Assembly: GCF_000429185.2 (NCBI RefSeq)
Contig: NZ_AUBJ02000001.1
Location: 1,550,001-1,614,000 of the forward strand
From: Actinoalloteichus caeruleus DSM 43889
GTDB taxonomy: Bacteria; Actinomycetota; Actinomycetes; Mycobacteriales; Pseudonocardiaceae
Direction: 5' to 3'
DNA length: 64,000 nt
The notes beneath the pieces were generated by a model that was not told the DNA's origin, did not search any database, and saw nothing but the letters and a program-made list of their open reading frames with translations. The translations under genes were made by a program, and so were the position numbers. Of this stretch, positions 46,471 to 54,920 are shown one piece after another (positions within the stretch are counted from its first letter, which is position 1; every line of letters begins with the position of its first letter).

Positions 46471-48078
46471 TCACCGCAGCCCTCCGATGGCGGCCTCCAC
46501 CGCGGCGAGGAACTCGCCGTGCTGGAGGGCCGAGGCTGTCCGCTCGATGTCGTCCGCCATGTACCGGTCCCGGTCCAGGGTGGGCACGACGTCCCTGACG
46601 TGCTGGTACGCGGCCGCCGCCGCGGGACCGAGCTCGTCGGGGCCGCCGGCGAGGTCGACGGCCTGCGCCGCGGCGAGGAACTCCACGGCGAGGATGCGGT
46701 CGTTGTTGCGCAGCACCCGGCGGGCGTTGCGCGCCGAGATCAGGCCCATGCTGACGATGTCCTGGTTGTCCCCGTTGGAGGGAACGCTCTGGGTGCTGGC
46801 GGGGCCGATGGTGCGGTTCTCCGCGACCAGGGCGGTGGCCGGGTACTGGGCGCCCGCGAACCCGCTGTTCAGCCCCGGGTCCCCCGCGACGAGGAACTCG
46901 GGGAGCCCGTAGCTCAGGTGGCGGTTGAGCGCCCGGTTGAGCTGCCGCTCGGCGAGCACACCGAGCTGGGTGAGGCCGATGGTGACGAAGTCCATCGCGA
47001 AGGCGATGGGCTGGCCGTGGAAGTTGGCCCCGTGGAAGACCTCCCGGTCCTCGAAGAACAGGGGGTTGTCGTTGGCGGAGTTCAGTTCGATCCGGAGCTT
47101 GCCCTGGGCGTGCGAGAGCACGTCGCGCACCGCGCCGAGCACCTGCGGTGTCGCGCGCATCGAGTAGGCCTTCTGGAGGTACAGCTGGGTGCGCCGCACC
47201 CCGCTGTCGCCCTCTCCGGCGTCCCGCACCTGGTCGCGCAGCACCGCGTGTTCCACGGTGCGGCCGCTGCCCGCCAGCAGCGCCCGCATGTTCGCGGCGG
47301 TGTCGACCTGCCCGGGGTGGGGCCGCGCCACCTCGTGCCCCTCGGCGAGGAACGGGCTGGTCGACCCGCGCAGCGCCTCGGTCAGCAGCGCGGAGACGAT
47401 CTCCGCCTGCCGGACCTGGGTCAGGGCGCGGTCGACGACCAGGGAGCCGAGACCGGTCATCGCGGAGGTCCCGTTGATCAGCGCCAGGCCTTCCTTGAAC
47501 CGCAGTTCGAGCGGTTGGATGCCCCGTTCCCGCAGCACCGGGCCGGTCGGGACGGCGGCGCCGTCCCGCAGCAGGTAGCCCTCCCCGATGAGGGTGGCGG
47601 CGATGTGGGACAGCGGGGCGAGGTCACCACTGGCACCCAACGAGCCGATCTCGGGGACGGCGGGGGTCAGCCCGAGGTTGAGGTACAGGGCCAGCCGTTC
47701 CAGTACCTCGGGGCGCACCGCCGAGTGCCCCTTGGCCAACGCGTTCAGCCGCGCGGCGAGGACGGCCCTGGTCTCGTCCTCGGCGAAGAGCGGCCCCACC
47801 CCGGCGCTGTGGCTGCGGACCAGGTTGGTCTGGAGTTCCACCTCGTGGTCCGGCCCGACGAGCATGTAGATCATCTCGCCGAACCCGGTGGTGACCCCGT
47901 ACACCGGGGTGCCGTCGTGGACGATGTCCTCGAACAGCTCCCGTGACCGCGCCACCTTCTCCAGGGCGGACGGGGCGACCGAGCACGGGGTGATCCCCTC
48001 CGCCACGCGGACCACGTCGGGGATGTCCAGGCTCTCGCCGTCGAACACGACCGGGCGTGGGCTCTCCTGCTGTGTCAA
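46471..48078 (-). CDS. MIO-dependent tyrosine 2,3-aminomutase (SgcC4-like)
   Basis: 535 residues from TTG 48078, with AAGGAG six bases before; no ATG or GTG lies upstream in frame. It is a member of the ammonia-lyase/aminomutase family: the MIO-forming triad is ASG in GSLGASGDLAPLSHIA near residue 147, the Tyr-loop is VYGVTTGFGEMIYML near 58, and QPIAFAMDFVTIGLTQLG and GPASTQSVPSNGDNQDIVSMG cover the active site. Aminomutases SgcC4 and the maduropeptin homologue convert L-tyrosine into (S)-beta-tyrosine. A plain histidine or tyrosine ammonia-lyase is the alternative, but the adjacent adenylation, carrier, halogenase and condensation genes favour the aminomutase. Confidence 0.93.
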   Translation of the reverse strand: MTQQESPRPVVFDGESLDIPDVVRVAEGITPCSVAPSALEKVARSRELFEDIVHDGTPVYGVTTGFGEMIYMLVGPDHEVELQTNLVRSHSAGVGPLFAEDETRAVLAARLNALAKGHSAVRPEVLERLALYLNLGLTPAVPEIGSLGASGDLAPLSHIAATLIGEGYLLRDGAAVPTGPVLRERGIQPLELRFKEGLALINGTSAMTGLGSLVVDRALTQVRQAEIVSALLTEALRGSTSPFLAEGHEVARPHPGQVDTAANMRALLAGSGRTVEHAVLRDQVRDAGEGDSGVRRTQLYLQKAYSMRATPQVLGAVRDVLSHAQGKLRIELNSANDNPLFFEDREVFHGANFHGQPIAFAMDFVTIGLTQLGVLAERQLNRALNRHLSYGLPEFLVAGDPGLNSGFAGAQYPATALVAENRTIGPASTQSVPSNGDNQDIVSMGLISARNARRVLRNNDRILAVEFLAAAQAVDLAGGPDELGPAAAAAYQHVRDVVPTLDRDRYMADDIERTASALQHGEFLAAVEAAIGGLR

Positions 48079-48106
48079 CTCTCGCTCCTTCTCGTGGCGT
48101 CGCGGC

Positions 48107-50026
48107 TCAGCCCGCTGACGGACCCGGTTGTGGTCGATTCCGGACGGCCGCCCCGACCAACGCGGCCATGCCGGCGGGGGTCGGGTTGGCGAGGAGGTCC
48201 TGGAGGGTCACCTCGACGTCGAACCGGCCCCGGACTCCGACGAGGACGCGCAGCAGGAGCGGGGGACTCCCGCCCTGGGCGAAGAAGGAGACGTCCGGTT
48301 CGACGCGGGGGACGCCGAGCACGTCTGAGACGACCGCGAGGACGTGCCCCTCGGCCTGGTCCGGTGGGGGCTCGGTGGTGGGTCCCGGTGGGGCGGTGGG
48401 GCCGGCGGCGATCAGCGCCCGCCGGTCGACCTTGCCCGCCACCGTGCGGGGGAGGGGTCCGGCGCGGGTGACGAACTCGAGCGGCCCGGTGGGCCCGACG
48501 CGCACCCGGCGCAGGTGCGCCCGCCAGACGGCAGGGGTGCCCTCGGACGTCGCCTCCGCTCCGGCCGGGCCCGTGACGACGTGGGCGACCAGCCGGCCCA
48601 CGAGCCCGTCGGCGTCCACGGCGGGCACGACCGCGCACTCCAGTACCGATTCGTGGCTGGCCAGGTCCGCCTCCAGCTCGGCGGGTTCGACGCGCACTCC
48701 GGCCACCTTGACCTGGTCGTCGCGGCGGCCGAGGAACTCGAGGAGGCCGTCGGGCCGCCGTCGTCCCCGGTCGCCGGTGCGGTAGCACCGGGTGGTCGGC
48801 GGGGCGGCGTCGGTGCCGGCGAGGGGCGCGAACGCGGCCGAGGCGCCCTCGTCCCCGAGGTAGCCCTTGGCGACGCACCGCCCCCGCACGACGATCTCGC
48901 CGGCGACGCCCACCGGGCACGGCAGGTCCTGCTCGTCCACGACGAGGACCTCCCGGCCGGGGATCGGACGTCCGATGGGCACGCGCTGGCCCTCGTTCCC
49001 GGTGACCTCGTGCCAGGTGGCCGCGATGGTCTCGGTGGGGCCGTACACGTTGGCCAACCGCGTGGTGGGCAGCACCGCGCGCAGTTCCCGCGCCAGGTTC
49101 CCCGGCAGGGCCTCGCCCATCAGCAGCAACGCGCGCAGCGTCGGGGGTGGGCGCCGGCCGTGGCGGGTGATCAGCCGGAGGAGTTCCCGCGCCACGCTGG
49201 GCACGGTCTGGAGGAAGGTGACCCGCCGGACGGTGAGCCAGTCGAGGAGCCGTTCGGGGTCGACCCGGACGGACGGGGGGACCGGGCAGAGCGTGGCACC
49301 GGCGATCAGCGCGGCGAAGGTCTCGCACAGGCTCGGGTCGTGGTCGGGAGCGGCCCACTGGGCTACTCGGGACCCCGGGCCCAGGTCGAACTCCTCGACC
49401 AGCCAGTTCGCGATCTCCAGCAGCGACCGGTGGTCCTGGGCCACGCCCTTGGGCACCCCCGTCGACCCGGAGGTGTGGGCCACGTAGGCGGTCAGGTCGA
49501 GGGGCACGTCCCGTCCCCGGCGGGTCGGCCCCGGGTCCCTGCTCCCGGAGCGTCCCCGAGGCGGGTGGACGTCCAGCACGGGTCTCCCCAGCTCTTCGCG
49601 GTACCACCGGACCAGCTCGTCCGGTTCGCCGGGCGCCGACGTCGTGCGCAGCAGGCACACCGGATCGGTCTGGGTGAGCACGTGGCGGCCCCGGGTCCCC
49701 AGTTCGCCGACCCCGAGCCAGACCAGGTGGCCGCCGGCCCGCAGCGCCCCGAGCGAGGCGACGGCCTGCGCGGCTCCGCCGGGCATCCGCACGGCGACGG
49801 CCGCTCCCTCGACCACCCCGACGTCCCGGAGGCGGTCGGCGAGGTCGTCGGCCGCCTCGTCCAACTGCTGGTAGGTGAGGACATGGGAGTCCCCGAGGAC
49901 CGCCCGCGCCCGGGGCGCGCTCCGCGCCCGGGCGCGCACCTCCTCGTGGACCGGGAGGCAGGCCCGGGCGCGGTGGCGCCCCGCCGTCGACGGCGCGAGG
50001 CCGGACGGCGGGTCGATCTCGGTCAT
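48107..50026 (-). CDS. Beta-tyrosine adenylation enzyme with degenerate C-terminal carrier domain
   Basis: 639 residues from ATG 50026 (GGAG eight bases before). Adenylation domain about 25-540: A3 AHTSGSTGVPKGVAQ, A5 VYGPTETIAATW, A7 YRTGDRGRRRP, A8 GRRDDQVKVAGVRVEPAEL and A10 PRTVAGKVDRRAL with the catalytic lysine. The last 75 residues fold as a carrier domain (FFAQGGSPPLLLRVLVGVRG), but where carriers have the phosphopantetheine-bearing serine (GGDS or GGHS), this reads GGSP, so a Ser lies one place early and Pro replaces the expected Ser. This domain is probably not loaded, and the free carrier at 50241 takes the substrate, as in the C-1027 system (SgcC1/SgcC2). First gene of the operon; the aminomutase follows after 28 bases. 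Confidence 0.9.
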   Translation of the reverse strand: MTEIDPPSGLAPSTAGRHRARACLPVHEEVRARARSAPRARAVLGDSHVLTYQQLDEAADDLADRLRDVGVVEGAAVAVRMPGGAAQAVASLGALRAGGHLVWLGVGELGTRGRHVLTQTDPVCLLRTTSAPGEPDELVRWYREELGRPVLDVHPPRGRSGSRDPGPTRRGRDVPLDLTAYVAHTSGSTGVPKGVAQDHRSLLEIANWLVEEFDLGPGSRVAQWAAPDHDPSLCETFAALIAGATLCPVPPSVRVDPERLLDWLTVRRVTFLQTVPSVARELLRLITRHGRRPPPTLRALLLMGEALPGNLARELRAVLPTTRLANVYGPTETIAATWHEVTGNEGQRVPIGRPIPGREVLVVDEQDLPCPVGVAGEIVVRGRCVAKGYLGDEGASAAFAPLAGTDAAPPTTRCYRTGDRGRRRPDGLLEFLGRRDDQVKVAGVRVEPAELEADLASHESVLECAVVPAVDADGLVGRLVAHVVTGPAGAEATSEGTPAVWRAHLRRVRVGPTGPLEFVTRAGPLPRTVAGKVDRRALIAAGPTAPPGPTTEPPPDQAEGHVLAVVSDVLGVPRVEPDVSFFAQGGSPPLLLRVLVGVRGRFDVEVTLQDLLANPTPAGMAALVGAAVRNRPQPGPSAG

Positions 50027-50240
50027 CTCGTCACTCCGATCACGACCGGAATCGTCACACGCGCCGCGAAGAAAACGCTTCTCGTGAATTGCTCCGCTTT
50101 TCTGGCCCCACGGGCACCTGCGCGCAGGGCACGTGCGCGGATGCCCGGACGACCCACTTCGGAGGACACTGGCGCTTCGGTCTCCATTCCTTGGGGGACA
50201 CGACACACCCCACCACCACCGAAACAAGGGAGACGCCACC
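50027..50240. promoter_or_regulatory. Divergent promoter region of the beta-tyrosine genes
   Basis: 214 bases between the adenylation enzyme gene and the free carrier protein gene, AT-richer around 50060-50110. It must drive both the minus-strand beta-tyrosine operon and the plus-strand carrier. Specific boxes could not be assigned. Confidence 0.45.
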
Positions 50241-50531
50241 ATGTCGGATGCCGCGGTACCGCCAGCCCCGTCCCGGTCCACCATCAGGGAAACGGTGACG
50301 AGAATTTGGTCCACGGTCCTGGAGATGCCTCCGGGCCGGAGCGACCTGACGTTCTTCGAGCTCCAGGGCCAGTCGATCTCCGCGGTGCGGATCACCGCTC
50401 GGATCGAGGACGAACTAGGGCTCACCGTGGACGTCGGAGCCCTGTTCGACGACCCTGACCTGGACACTTTCCTCGACACGGTGTTCGAGGGCGCCCACGG
50501 GTCCTGCGCCGGGGTCCGCGAGGGGGGATGA
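50241..50531 (+). CDS. Free-standing peptidyl carrier protein (SgcC2-like)
   Basis: 96 residues from ATG 50241 with AAGGGAG nine bases before. Four-helix carrier protein; the phosphopantetheine serine is in FFELQGQSISAVRI near residue 47, intact, with GQS in place of the common GGH/DS. This is the expected carrier for beta-tyrosine, on which hydroxylase, halogenase and condensation enzyme act. It is transcribed divergently from the adenylation gene. Confidence 0.93.
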   Translation: MSDAAVPPAPSRSTIRETVTRIWSTVLEMPPGRSDLTFFELQGQSISAVRITARIEDELGLTVDVGALFDDPDLDTFLDTVFEGAHGSCAGVREGG

Positions 50532-50694
50532 CGGGGCGCGGTGGGTCCCCCGAACGGGAACCGGCCACCACCGGTACACCGCCGGAATCATCCGGAAAAT
50601 GACAAACGGACATTCGGCGGTCCAGGTGGGAAGGCAACTCGGGAGTTGGGAAGGGCGACCCACCACCGATACCGTGGTCCTGCAGGCGAAAAAC

Positions 50695-50732
50695 GCGGGG
50701 AAACGAAATCCGGAATCGGAGGATTTCCCCGC
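50695..50732 (+). promoter_or_regulatory. 5'-leader hairpin before the secreted protein gene
   Basis: GCGGGG, a five-base bulge and AAATCC (50695-50711) pair with GGATTTCCCCGC (50721-50732) around a nine-base loop, seven bases before the ribosome binding site AAGGAG. It could control translation or stabilise the message; it is not a known riboswitch. Confidence 0.4.
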
Positions 50733-50751
50733 ACTATCAAGGAGAAAATCC

Positions 50752-51291
50752 ATGAGGCTATCTCGGAAGAATTCCGCGGTGCTCGCCGCCGGCGCTGTGG
50801 TGGCCGCCGGACTCGCCACCAGTTTCGGCGTCGCCGCGGCCGACAACGACGACAACTCCCTGGCTGGCACGTCGCGGGTGACCTACAGCTGCGGCGACCC
50901 GGCCGACCCCCGGGTCGAGGACATCGACGTCACCATTACGGCGCCGGCGACCGCGACCCAGGGCGACACCGTGACCGTGGAGGCGAGCACCCTCATCCTC
51001 CTCGGCGTGCCCTTCGACGCCCCGGCCGGTTCCTTCGCCACGGAGCTCGACATCGAGCTCGGCGGCGACGCGTCCGGCAGCGTCACCGCGGCGGGTCTCA
51101 GCAACGTCGAGACTCCCGCGAACGAGCCGATCCGGTTCACCGGTGGCGAGACCCAGATCACCCTGGACGAGCCCGGCCAGGTGTCCCTGACTCCCGCCAC
51201 CATCACCTCGGTGGTCGACGGTTCGGAGTGCGTCGTCGTCGGCGAGGCCGCCACGGCCGCGACGATCGACGTGGCTCCCGCCGTTCGGTAA
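50752..51291 (+). CDS. Small secreted beta-rich protein
   Basis: 179 residues from ATG 50752 (AAGGAG seven bases before). Signal peptide: RLSRKN, then AVLAAGAVVAAGLATSFGVAAA, with cleavage near residue 30. The mature 150 residues are Thr/Val/Ala-rich with many short strands (VEDIDVTITAPATATQGDTV, TQITLDEPGQVSLTPATI), an acidic pI and only two cysteines, probably one disulfide (near residues 46 and 163). The TYSC/ITAPATATQGDTVTVEA pattern resembles a family of actinobacterial secreted Ig-like proteins of unknown function. It is between the carrier protein and a flavoprotein. A role as carrier (apo) protein for the product is conceivable but unsupported; it is not similar to neocarzinostatin apoprotein. 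Confidence 0.8.
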   Translation: MRLSRKNSAVLAAGAVVAAGLATSFGVAAADNDDNSLAGTSRVTYSCGDPADPRVEDIDVTITAPATATQGDTVTVEASTLILLGVPFDAPAGSFATELDIELGGDASGSVTAAGLSNVETPANEPIRFTGGETQITLDEPGQVSLTPATITSVVDGSECVVVGEAATAATIDVAPAVR

Positions 51292-51354
51292 CGAACCCGG
51301 TCGGTAGCGCGGTCCCCGCGCTACCGACCCGGCTCGGGGAGTTCCCCTGACAGG

Positions 51355-51384
51355 ACGGCCCCCTCGCCTCGGCGAGGGGGCCGT
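51355..51384 (+). terminator. Strong terminator hairpin of the secreted protein gene
   Basis: Perfect 14-base stem ACGGCCCCCTCGCC/GGCGAGGGGGCCGT with a two-base TC tip, 63 bases after the stop. The rest of the gap to 51705 holds nothing recognisable. Confidence 0.85.
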
Positions 51385-51705
51385 TCGTCGTTGTGGGCGA
51401 GTTGCCGGGTGGTGCCGCCGCCGGGAACCAGTTCCCCGGCATCCGGACCCGGCGCCGGCTGGTCGCGGCGGCGGCGTGGTGGGTTCGCGCCCCGGGGCGG
51501 TCCCAGCCGGTGCGGCGGCAGCGAGGTCCGACGAGCCGGTCGGGGTGGAACGCGTCACGTCCGCCCCGGGGGGTGAGCACCGGCTGTCCCGGAGACACGG
51601 CGGTCCGGGTCCGTCCACGTCGCGTGCCGCGTGGACGGACCCGGACCGACTGGTCAACCGTCGCGCCCGGGAACCGGAGTGCCCGACGCGATCCTCCGGC
51701 GAGGG

Positions 51706-53103
51706 TCAGGCGCTCCCGCCTCGCCGCCTGGCGAGGAACCGGGAGAGCCGTACGCCCACGGCGTCCCGCAGCACCCGCAGCACCAGCCCCGGCCGTTGGA
51801 GCGCGGTCGGTGGGTCGACCAGGCCCGCGACCCGCATGAACGCCGCCGTGAACCGGCCGTCACGGGTGGCGGCGTCGTGCAGGAGCCGGGAGAAGACGTG
51901 CATCATCCGCACCTTGGGGGTGCGCTCGCCCTCCACTCCGGGGAAACCGAGGTCCACGGCCGTCGTCATCTCCCAGGCGGGTCGGATGATGTCGGCGACC
52001 GCGCGCTGGAACTCCGGGGTGTCGGGTGCGCGACCGGCGCTCAGGCGCTCGCGCAGGGCCAGGGCCTCCAGCGCGGACAGCGACTGCGCCTGGGCGTAGA
52101 CGGGGTTGGGGGTGCACACCGCGTCACCCATGATCAGCAGCCGCTCCGGCAGGGTCTCCATCAGGTCGTACCGCCGCCACATCGTGGTGGGGAACTTGAA
52201 CAGCGCGATGTCGTCGATCGGCTCGGCCACGGAGATCGCCTCGTGGATCTCGGGGGCGGCGAGGGTCTTGACGAACGCGTTGAAGCCCTCGGGATCGGTG
52301 GGCGGGTGGTCGCCGAGGATGCCGTAGGTGGTCAGCTCCACCATGCCGCTGTCGGTCTTGGTGAAGATCGCACCCCGGGGCAGCGTCGGGGAGGCCACCG
52401 GGTTGATCGAGTGGTCCTTGCCGAAGGGGTCGGTGGTGAGCTTGTAGTGCCGGCTGGCGTACCCGATGCCGACCTTGGTGCCCTGCTCCTCCACCCGCTG
52501 GTAGCCGAGTTCCACCAGCCACTTCGGCGACCGGGAGCCGCGACCGGTGGTGTCGATGACGAGATCGGCCTCGATGACCTCCTCCGCGGTCTCCGCCTTG
52601 CGGCGGGCGTTGGAGTCCGCCTTGCGCCGGTGGATCCTGGCTCCGGTGACCCGGGCGCGGTCGGGGGAGGTCGTCAGACCCACCACGTCGCACTCCTCCA
52701 GGAAGGTCACGTTCGCCATCGCCTCGACTCGACGCCGCACGTGGTACTCGAGCATCGGACGGGTGGCCGCGACACAGCTCAGCCCTCCCCGGAGCTGCTG
52801 GAGCCGCTTGCCGTAGAAGTACCACCGCACGGTGCCCGAGAGGTCGGAGAAGGGGATCCCGTCGTCCGCCATCTCCTCGGTGATGCCGGGGAACAGCTCC
52901 TCCAGGGCCTGGTGGCCACGGGCGAGCAGGCCGTTGATGTGCCTGGTCTGGGGTGCGCCGCGACGCCACTCCCGGACGCCGACCAACCGGTCACGGTCCA
53001 CGATGACCACCTCGCGGTAGGACGGTGCGAGCGCCGCCGCCGCGAACAGACCGGTGATGCTGCCTCCGAGCACGACCGCGCGCGCTCCGATTCCGCTTCT
53101 CAT
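51706..53103 (-). CDS. MonCI-like FAD monooxygenase/epoxidase, first paralogue
   Basis: 465 residues from ATG 53103. FAD-binding loop AVVLGGSITGLFAAAAL at residue 8, RRGAPQTRHINGLLARGHQALEELFPG near 45 (characteristic of MonCI/LasC epoxidases), VIDTTGRGSRSPKWL near 175 and MGDAVCTPNPVYAQAQSLSALEAL near 345 (FAD and pyrophosphate binding). MonCI-type flavoproteins epoxidise polyene chains in polyether antibiotics; relatives also hydroxylate other substrates. A paralogue lies at 54921 with an alcohol dehydrogenase between them. The region 60 bases upstream carries an unusual repeat cluster. Substrate unknown; epoxidation of an unsaturated core is an inference. Confidence 0.85.
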   Translation of the reverse strand: MRSGIGARAVVLGGSITGLFAAAALAPSYREVVIVDRDRLVGVREWRRGAPQTRHINGLLARGHQALEELFPGITEEMADDGIPFSDLSGTVRWYFYGKRLQQLRGGLSCVAATRPMLEYHVRRRVEAMANVTFLEECDVVGLTTSPDRARVTGARIHRRKADSNARRKAETAEEVIEADLVIDTTGRGSRSPKWLVELGYQRVEEQGTKVGIGYASRHYKLTTDPFGKDHSINPVASPTLPRGAIFTKTDSGMVELTTYGILGDHPPTDPEGFNAFVKTLAAPEIHEAISVAEPIDDIALFKFPTTMWRRYDLMETLPERLLIMGDAVCTPNPVYAQAQSLSALEALALRERLSAGRAPDTPEFQRAVADIIRPAWEMTTAVDLGFPGVEGERTPKVRMMHVFSRLLHDAATRDGRFTAAFMRVAGLVDPPTALQRPGLVLRVLRDAVGVRLSRFLARRRGGSA

Positions 53104-53840
53104 TGCGAGAACTCCCTCCGTGCCGACCCAGAACGGGAAATCCGCCGGGTGTCGTGCGAGTGGGGCGAGCCGAACCGCCACCCGGTCCGCGATTCGCGTT
53201 TCGTGATTCCTGATCCCTGATCCGTGAATCGCGATTCGCGGCCAGCGCTGGCGAACGGCTCGGTGTCCCCCTCGCCCGCCCGGCGGAGAAGGGAAGGCGA
53301 GGACGGGAACACCGTGGCCGAACGACGGGTGACGGGTGACGAGTGGCCTGCTCGCACGCGGTGTCCACGCCCCGGCTGCCTCGTCGCATCCTCACAGGAC
53401 GCTCGGAGTGCCGGCACCTCCGAACGTGCCACGACCAGCGACCATCCCCTCGCGGGGCGCCGCCGACCTCGTCGACGGGGAGAGCGCACGACGGGAGATG
53501 AGGCCCGCCGCCGGCCGGCGGGAGGATGGGTCCCGCGGCACCCGACGTGCCGACGCGGCTCACCTCGCCATTCCCGTTGACACGACGGGATCGGCGTGAC
53601 CACGTCGGAAACCCCCGATCGGGCGCGGACGGTTTTCCCACCGCGTTCGACGACCCGCCCACCAGAAAAGGGAAAAGCGGGCACGTCCTCCACCAACGCG
53701 CCGGACCGGGACGACGGGGAACGCCTTTCCCGCCCCCGTTTCCCACGGCCGGCCCGAAGCGCTCGACGACGCGCGTTCGTTCCGCCCGTCGCCGCCGACC
53801 AGACCACCCATCCATTTCCGACGAGCGGAGAAGGCCGACC
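53104..53840. other. Divergent intergenic region with a repeat cluster
   Basis: 737 bases between the flavoprotein and the alcohol dehydrogenase. It contains the AT-richer repeat cluster at 53188-53240, probably regulatory. No gene is supported despite several open frames. Confidence 0.5.
53188..53240. repeat. Direct/inverted repeat cluster upstream of flavoprotein
   Basis: CGCGATTCGCG occurs twice in direct orientation (53188-53198 and 53230-53240). Between them, CTGATCC is repeated twice in tandem, and GATTC and GAATC flank it as an inverted pair. The element ends 85 bases before the flavoprotein start and is AT-rich for this DNA, so it may be an operator. Confidence 0.6.
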
Positions 53841-54863
53841 ATGAAGGCAACGGTGATTTCCTCGGTTGGCGAGCCCTGGCGCCTCGCTGAGATCCCCACC
53901 CCGAGCGCGGGGCCCGGCGAGGTGCTGGTCCGGGTTCGTGCCTCCGGGATCTGCCTGAACGACGTCCTCGCGTCCCGGGGGATCATCCCGTTCCCGTCCA
54001 CGGCACCGGCCGTCCCCGGGCACGAGGCGGCCGGGGAGGTGGTGGAGGTGGGCGCCGGTGTGACGTCCCGGCGTCCCGGGGACCGGGTGGGCGTGCCGTG
54101 GATCCAGGGGACCTGCGGGCGGTGCGCCCACTGCTCCCGGGACCCGAGGCTGTCCGGCCACGCGGCGTTCGCGTGCGTGGCGCCGGCGATGACCGGGTTC
54201 ACCGCGCCGGGTGGGCAGGCCGAGTACGTGGTGGCGCCGGCGTCGGGCACCGTGCTGCTGCCCGACGACCTCGACTTCGAGCTCGCCGCGCCGGTGCTCT
54301 GCGCGGGTTACACGGCGTTGAGCGCTCTCCACGTGGGCGGCCCGCGCCAGCACGAACGGGTCGCCGTGGTCGGCATCGGCGGCATGGGCCACCTGGCGGT
54401 GCAGTTCGCCGCCTCGGCCGGCTTCGAGACGATCGCCGTGACGAGGTCGGCGGACAAACGGGGCCCCGCGCGCGATCTGGGGGCGGCGCTGGCGGTGGCT
54501 GATGCCGACGAACTGGCCGGGGCGGGCGGGGCTGACGTCATCCTGATCACCGCGCCGTCCTACGGCCTGGCCAGCGAGTGCCTGCGCGGGTTGCGCCCCG
54601 GGGGTCGGCTGGTCCTCGCCGGCATCGACGGGCGCACCCCGTTCAGCATCGAACCGGACCTCGGCCGCCCCTTCTTCGCCCAGCGCCAACAGGTCCTCGG
54701 TGCCACCCACGAGGGGACCGAGCTGCTGACCGAGGCCCTGCGCATCGTCGCCGACGGTCAGGTGGAGCCCCGATGCGAGGTCTTCCCCCCGTCGCGGATC
54801 AGCGAGGCGGTCGAGGCGGTCGAGCGGGGCTCCGTCCGGTTCCGCGCGGTCGTCACCTACTGA
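53841..54863 (+). CDS. Zinc-binding alcohol dehydrogenase (MDR family)
   Basis: 340 residues from ATG 53841 with GGAGAAGG upstream. GroES-like domain with the catalytic-zinc Cys in GICLND near residue 38 and GHEAAGEVVEVGAG near 60; Rossmann loop VVGIGGMGHLAVQFAAS near 175. The structural zinc site begins CGRCAHC near 90, but the fourth cysteine, expected eight residues after the third, is Ser. Transcribed with the second flavoprotein 57 bases downstream. It may oxidise an alcohol produced by the flavoproteins or act on the sugar; substrate not predictable. Confidence 0.88.
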   Translation: MKATVISSVGEPWRLAEIPTPSAGPGEVLVRVRASGICLNDVLASRGIIPFPSTAPAVPGHEAAGEVVEVGAGVTSRRPGDRVGVPWIQGTCGRCAHCSRDPRLSGHAAFACVAPAMTGFTAPGGQAEYVVAPASGTVLLPDDLDFELAAPVLCAGYTALSALHVGGPRQHERVAVVGIGGMGHLAVQFAASAGFETIAVTRSADKRGPARDLGAALAVADADELAGAGGADVILITAPSYGLASECLRGLRPGGRLVLAGIDGRTPFSIEPDLGRPFFAQRQQVLGATHEGTELLTEALRIVADGQVEPRCEVFPPSRISEAVEAVERGSVRFRAVVTY

Positions 54864-54920
54864 CGTGTTCACCCACAACGACACGAGACCGGGGCGCGCC
54901 CCGCGAGGAGAGGTGGTCCG

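Noticed and set aside
46471-48078. Histidine ammonia-lyase
   Set aside because: The MIO motif is shared, but no hut genes are near and the neighbours form a beta-tyrosine cassette.
50752-51291. Neocarzinostatin-type apoprotein
   Set aside because: Length, cysteine number and sequence do not match that family; kept only as a speculative carrier.
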